Source: Comamonadaceae bacterium
GTDB lineage: Bacteria > Pseudomonadota > Gammaproteobacteria > Burkholderiales > Burkholderiaceae_C
Direction of reading: 5' to 3'
Length of the DNA stretch: 16,908 nucleotides
Assembly: GCA_947371775.1 (NCBI GenBank)
Contig: CANBQX010000030.1
Coordinates: 1 to 16,908 of the forward strand
The position numbers were made by a program, and so were the translations under genes. Position 1 is the stretch's first letter. Each line of letters starts with the position of its first letter. Below, in pieces: positions 14,617 through 16,908 of this stretch. The notes under the pieces are model-generated. The model was given only the letters and a program-made list of their open reading frames with translations. It did not search any database and had not been told where the DNA came from.

Positions 14617-15837
14617 CTAAAGCACCGTGGTCTTGCTGAGCTCCATGCGCCGCGCGGTTTGCTTGCCGGTCAGCACAAAACCGCGTTGCTGACCATCGGC
14701 GTCCACGAAGCGCCAGGCGCCACCGGTTTGTGCGGCCTCTGCGTCCAGCGCCTCGGCCACCCACTGGCCAGGTGTGGCGGGGTGCGGTGCCGCCACCACG
14801 GTGGGCAAGGCTGGCGTTTTGACAGACACGGGCATCAATGGAAACACCAAAGGCGTCGGCGTTCCAGCCAAGGTGGCGGCCAAGGCGCGCGCGGCATTCA
14901 TGATGGGCATCACATACGGCAGGGTGCGTGCGCCGGCGCTGGCGTACTGCGCGCAGTCGCCCAAGGCATAGACATGTGCGGCGCTAGTTTGCAGCAGGGC
15001 GTCCACCACCACACCGCGCTCGCAGTGGATGTGCGCCGCCTGGGCCAGCGCCACGTCCGCGCGCAATCCAATGGCGCTGAGCACCAGGTCTGCATCCACC
15101 TTCTCGCCGTTGGCCAGCGTGGCTTGCAGGGGTTTTGCACCCGTGCTGCTATGCAGCGACTGCACGGTCGTTTCGAAGTGCCAAGTCACGCCGATGCCCG
15201 ACAGGGCGGCTCGCATTTGCTCGCCCGCACCTTCGGGCAGCAATGCCGCCAAGGGGCGCTGCGCCGGATCCACCACGTGCACCGTGTGGCCACCGAGCAC
15301 CAAGTCGTTGGCAAACTCGCAGCCGATCAGGCCCGCGCCCATGATCAGCACCGTCTTAGGGTCCTCACCCAAATGCTGCTGAAACTGCGCAAGATCGGTG
15401 AGTTGGTTGATGGACTGCACTTGCGCGGCCGCGTCGCCGTCCAGCGGAATGCGGATGGGGTGCGCGCCGGTAGCCAACACCAATTGCGCATAGGCCACTG
15501 GGTGCACTACCCCGTCAGCGCCCGCTACCGATATGCTCTGCCCGCGGGTATCGATGGCGTTAACTTGCGTGTTCGCATGCAGTGTCAGGTTCAAGGTCTC
15601 GGCCATTTTGGCGGCGGGGGTGGTAACCAGCTGCTCGGCGCTGCGTTTTTGGGCGCAGGCGTTGGACAAGGTGGGCTTGGCATAAAAGTCACCGCTGTCG
15701 GCGGTGACCAGCACGATAGGCGTGGTCGTGTCGAGCTTGCGAAACTCGCGTGCCGTCGTCCAGCCCGCCAAACCGGCGCCGATGATGACCAGCGCCGCGG
15801 CCTCGGGCGCCGAAGGGGGGGTGGAGGCGGCGCTCAA
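14617..15837 (-). CDS. rubB: Rubredoxin reductase (FAD/NAD(P)H-dependent)
   Basis: This 406-aa class of pyridine nucleotide-disulfide oxidoreductase passes electrons from NAD(P)H via FAD to rubredoxin. The N-terminal FAD dinucleotide fold is VIIGAGLAGWTTAREF (17-32), followed by LATGAHP (121-127). The NAD(P)H fold is LIMGAGLIGCEFANDLVLGGH (164-184), and the second FAD motif is VYALGDCAQYA (289-299). FYAKPTLSNA is typical of the rubredoxin reductase group. The only sensible start is TTG at 15837, which immediately follows the rubredoxin TGA and lies in the same frame. GGTGG about 6 bases upstream could act as a weak ribosome site. Context (rubredoxin, rubrerythrin upstream) fixes the electron acceptor. 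The gene symbol is by analogy with Pseudomonas rubB. Confidence 0.9.
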   Translation of the reverse strand: MSAASTPPSAPEAAALVIIGAGLAGWTTAREFRKLDTTTPIVLVTADSGDFYAKPTLSNACAQKRSAEQLVTTPAAKMAETLNLTLHANTQVNAIDTRGQSISVAGADGVVHPVAYAQLVLATGAHPIRIPLDGDAAAQVQSINQLTDLAQFQQHLGEDPKTVLIMGAGLIGCEFANDLVLGGHTVHVVDPAQRPLAALLPEGAGEQMRAALSGIGVTWHFETTVQSLHSSTGAKPLQATLANGEKVDADLVLSAIGLRADVALAQAAHIHCERGVVVDALLQTSAAHVYALGDCAQYASAGARTLPYVMPIMNAARALAATLAGTPTPLVFPLMPVSVKTPALPTVVAAPHPATPGQWVAEALDAEAAQTGGAWRFVDADGQQRGFVLTGKQTARRMELSKTTVL

Positions 15838-16002
15838 TCAGACCACCACGAGTTCAAAGTCTGACTTGGCCACGCCACAGTCCGGGCAGGCCCACGTGTC
15901 GGGCACGTCGGCCCACAGCGTGCCAGGCGCCAAGCCATCTTCGGGTCGGCCGGCGGCCTCGTCATACACAAAGCCACACACGATGCAAATATAGGTTTTC
16001 AT
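15838..16002 (-). CDS. rubA: Rubredoxin
   Basis: This 54-aa gene encodes a classical one-iron rubredoxin. It begins MKTYICIVCGFVYDE, with the first CxxCG iron-ligand pair at residues 6 and 9. The middle reads PEDGLAPGTLWADVPDTWACPDCG, giving the second CxxCG pair at residues 39 and 42, and the protein ends KSDFELVVV. All four Cys ligands and the conserved aromatic residues are present. GGAAGAA lies about 6 bases before the ATG at 16002. It sits 50 bp behind rubrerythrin and directly abuts rubredoxin reductase, so it should shuttle electrons from the reductase to rubrerythrin or another acceptor. No alkane hydroxylase gene, the other common rubredoxin partner, is in view. Confidence 0.96.
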   Translation of the reverse strand: MKTYICIVCGFVYDEAAGRPEDGLAPGTLWADVPDTWACPDCGVAKSDFELVVV

Positions 16003-16052
16003 GGTTTTTTCTTCCAATTCAATTCGGGGATGTTAAGGGGCAAACGCGTCGC

Positions 16053-16568
16053 TCAGTGCGCCTGCACGGTGGCGAGCACGGACTGGTAGTGCTTGGCGTG
16101 GCGTTCTTCGACTTTGGTGAGTGCGGCAAAGCGCTTTTGCGCGGTGCCCAAAGTGGTCTTGAGCGCCGTGGCTGCGTGCAAGGTAGCCTGGAAGGCCGCT
16201 GCATGGTCCTTGCTCTCGGCAATTTGGGCGTCGATTTCGGCGATCGCCGCCGTGTTGCCTTCGGCTTCGGCCGTTTTGCGAAAGCCGGGGTACATCTCGG
16301 TGTATTCATAGGTTTCACCGGCGATGGCAACTTCCAACATTTTTGCGGAGGTCATGCTGGCCTTGGGGTAGAGCAAATCAAGGTGGCCGAAGGCATGCAG
16401 AATTTCTTGCGCTGCCGTTTCTTCGAAGGCGTGGGCCGTGGCCTCGTCGCCCAAAGCACGCGCCAGCTTGGCGAAGTACAGGTATTTGGCGTGCGCCATG
16501 GACTCGCCCGCAAAAGCGGATTCGAGGTTGGCCAGGGTTTTAATTTCGGGGCGGCTTGGAGTGGTCAT
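16053..16568 (-). CDS. Rubrerythrin (diiron peroxidase) without a C-terminal rubredoxin domain
   Basis: Rubrerythrin reduces hydrogen peroxide in the cytoplasm at a diiron centre within a four-helix bundle. This 171-aa protein shows the duplicated ligand pattern: Glu22 in AFAGESMAHAKY, Glu55-x-x-His58 in QEILHAF, Glu84 and Glu87 in AGETYEYTEMYPGF, and Glu154-x-x-His157 in EERHAKHY. Classical rubrerythrins of about 190 aa end with a CxxC...CxxC rubredoxin domain. Here the protein stops at VLATVQAH with no cysteine at all, and a stand-alone rubredoxin is encoded 50 bp downstream. AGGAAA lies about 7 bases before the ATG at 16568. A sigma70-like promoter lies just upstream. Confidence 0.92.
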   Translation of the reverse strand: MTTPSRPEIKTLANLESAFAGESMAHAKYLYFAKLARALGDEATAHAFEETAAQEILHAFGHLDLLYPKASMTSAKMLEVAIAGETYEYTEMYPGFRKTAEAEGNTAAIAEIDAQIAESKDHAAAFQATLHAATALKTTLGTAQKRFAALTKVEERHAKHYQSVLATVQAH

Positions 16569-16587
16569 GGCAAATTTCCTAGTGAGG

Positions 16588-16616
16588 GTTACAAAGTACC
16601 GTTGGGGTTAAGTCAA
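16588..16616 (-). promoter_or_regulatory. Sigma70-like promoter of the rubrerythrin operon
   Basis: On the minus strand TTGACT (16611-16616) and TGTAAC (16588-16593) are separated by exactly 17 bp, matching consensus at 5 of 6 and 4 of 6 positions. The predicted start is near 16581, about a dozen bases before the rubrerythrin ATG, leaving room for the AGGAAA ribosome site. Confidence 0.55.
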
Positions 16617-16623
16617 TCGGTAT

Positions 16624-16658
16624 GGCTTGAATCATAGGCAAATGCTATGGTTTAAGCC
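16624..16658. promoter_or_regulatory. Inverted repeat with an OxyR/LysR-like ATAG-N7-CTAT core
   Basis: GGCTTGAATCATAG (16624-16637) and CTATGGTTTAAGCC (16645-16658) are inverted copies matching at 12 of 14 positions around GCAAATG. The core ATAG-N7-CTAT is the T-N11-A dyad of LysR-type regulators and resembles half of an OxyR site. Flanking tetranucleotides at the next 7-base steps do not continue the OxyR pattern. The element lies 8 bp upstream of the predicted -35, centred near -60, where such activators usually bind. Confidence 0.45.
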
Positions 16659-16763
16659 AATTGGAAATGGCTAAGGTCGCCATAGCGCAAGCTCCCCTCA
16701 CAAATTATGGGCAGAGGAAGCGGCCCGCACCGTGTGACAGAGCACGCACCAGGGCGCGTACGC

Positions 16764-16908
16764 TCAGAGCTTGAGTTCGAGCTTGGCCTGCCAATTCACA
16801 AAGCTCGGCGCGGTGGTGAGCGTGGTGTCGCGCTGGGCTTGGCCTGTGGTGTTGCTCGTCAGCAATGTGCCACCAGTCAGGTAATTGCGACCGGTGAAGT
16901 TGCTGGCC
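16764..16908 (-). CDS. C-terminal end of a probable outer-membrane beta-barrel protein (possibly TonB-dependent receptor)
   Basis: The last 47 codons of a minus-strand gene that begins beyond the right edge end in TGA at 16764-16766. The visible part reads NFTGRNYLTGG, a polar Thr/Ser/Gln linker, then APSFVNWQAKLELKL at the very C-terminus. Alternating polar and hydrophobic residues at the end fit a terminal barrel strand, and the GRNYLTGG/linker/AP-F pattern resembles the last strands of TonB-dependent receptors, although a terminal Phe is lacking. The fragment is too short to be sure of the family. About 195 bp separate it from rubrerythrin. Confidence 0.45.
   Translation of the reverse strand, partial: ASNFTGRNYLTGGTLLTSNTTGQAQRDTTLTTAPSFVNWQAKLELKL

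Noticed and set aside
14659..15864. A 401-codon + strand frame opposite rubredoxin reductase
   Set aside because: It is a shadow of the reductase, whose FAD and NAD(P)H motifs on the minus strand are unambiguous.
16623..16659. A full tandem OxyR operator (four tetranucleotides at 7-base steps)
   Set aside because: Only the central ATAG-N7-CTAT is present. The flanking tetranucleotides are TGGC and GCCA, which do not match, so only a LysR-type or OxyR-like half-site is claimed.

Overview
The window looks like chromosomal DNA from a GC-rich betaproteobacterium of the Burkholderiales, most likely Comamonadaceae (Rhodoferax/Polaromonas/Acidovorax relatives). The reasons are the high-GC codon use, the lptD-surA-ksgA cluster divergent from an amgK-type kinase, a Bug/TctC-type solute-binding protein, a barnase/barstar pair of the kind I recall from this family, and a fused malic enzyme-phosphotransacetylase. 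No rRNA, tRNA, CRISPR array, insertion sequence or phage gene was found. The taxonomic call is an inference from gene content.

Layout. (1) 1-3115: a type II haloacid dehalogenase running off the left edge (-), divergent from a two-gene unit (+) of an M20 metallopeptidase and a monoacylglycerol-lipase-like alpha/beta hydrolase. (2) 3139-5019 (-): rsmE behind an amgK-like cell-wall-sugar kinase. (3) 5065-10509 (+): lptD, surA and ksgA (envelope assembly and ribosome maturation), then a Bug-family periplasmic binding protein ending at a strong bidirectional terminator (10528-10554). lptD and amgK are divergent with only 45 bp between their start codons. pdxA, which in E. coli lies between surA and ksgA, is absent, and no murU accompanies amgK. 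(4) 10588-11629 (-): a secreted barnase-type ribonuclease, its barstar inhibitor, and a possible small third ORF that overlaps the barstar end and stops just before the shared terminator. (5) 11815-16568 (-): rubrerythrin, rubredoxin, rubredoxin reductase, malic enzyme (maeB) and a small protein I place in the DUF6172 family. (6) 16764-16908 (-): the last 47 codons of what looks like an outer-membrane beta-barrel protein, possibly a TonB-dependent receptor.

How the genes work together. The rubrerythrin lacks the C-terminal rubredoxin domain of classical rubrerythrins, while a separate 54-aa rubredoxin and a rubredoxin reductase follow directly. Together they could form a complete NAD(P)H -> reductase -> rubredoxin -> rubrerythrin peroxide-reducing chain. 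In front of it lie a sigma70-like promoter and, just upstream of the -35, an ATAG-N7-CTAT dyad like half of an OxyR site. The rubredoxin and reductase genes are in the same frame, separated only by one TGA followed at once by a TTG start. The barnase/barstar unit is a compact secreted-toxin/inhibitor module, and all the barnase catalytic positions I can place are intact.

Nothing here is a wholly new system that I can prove. The best leads are the split rubrerythrin chain with its promoter dyad, the in-frame TGA-TTG junction, and the unidentified ORF attached to the barnase/barstar operon.
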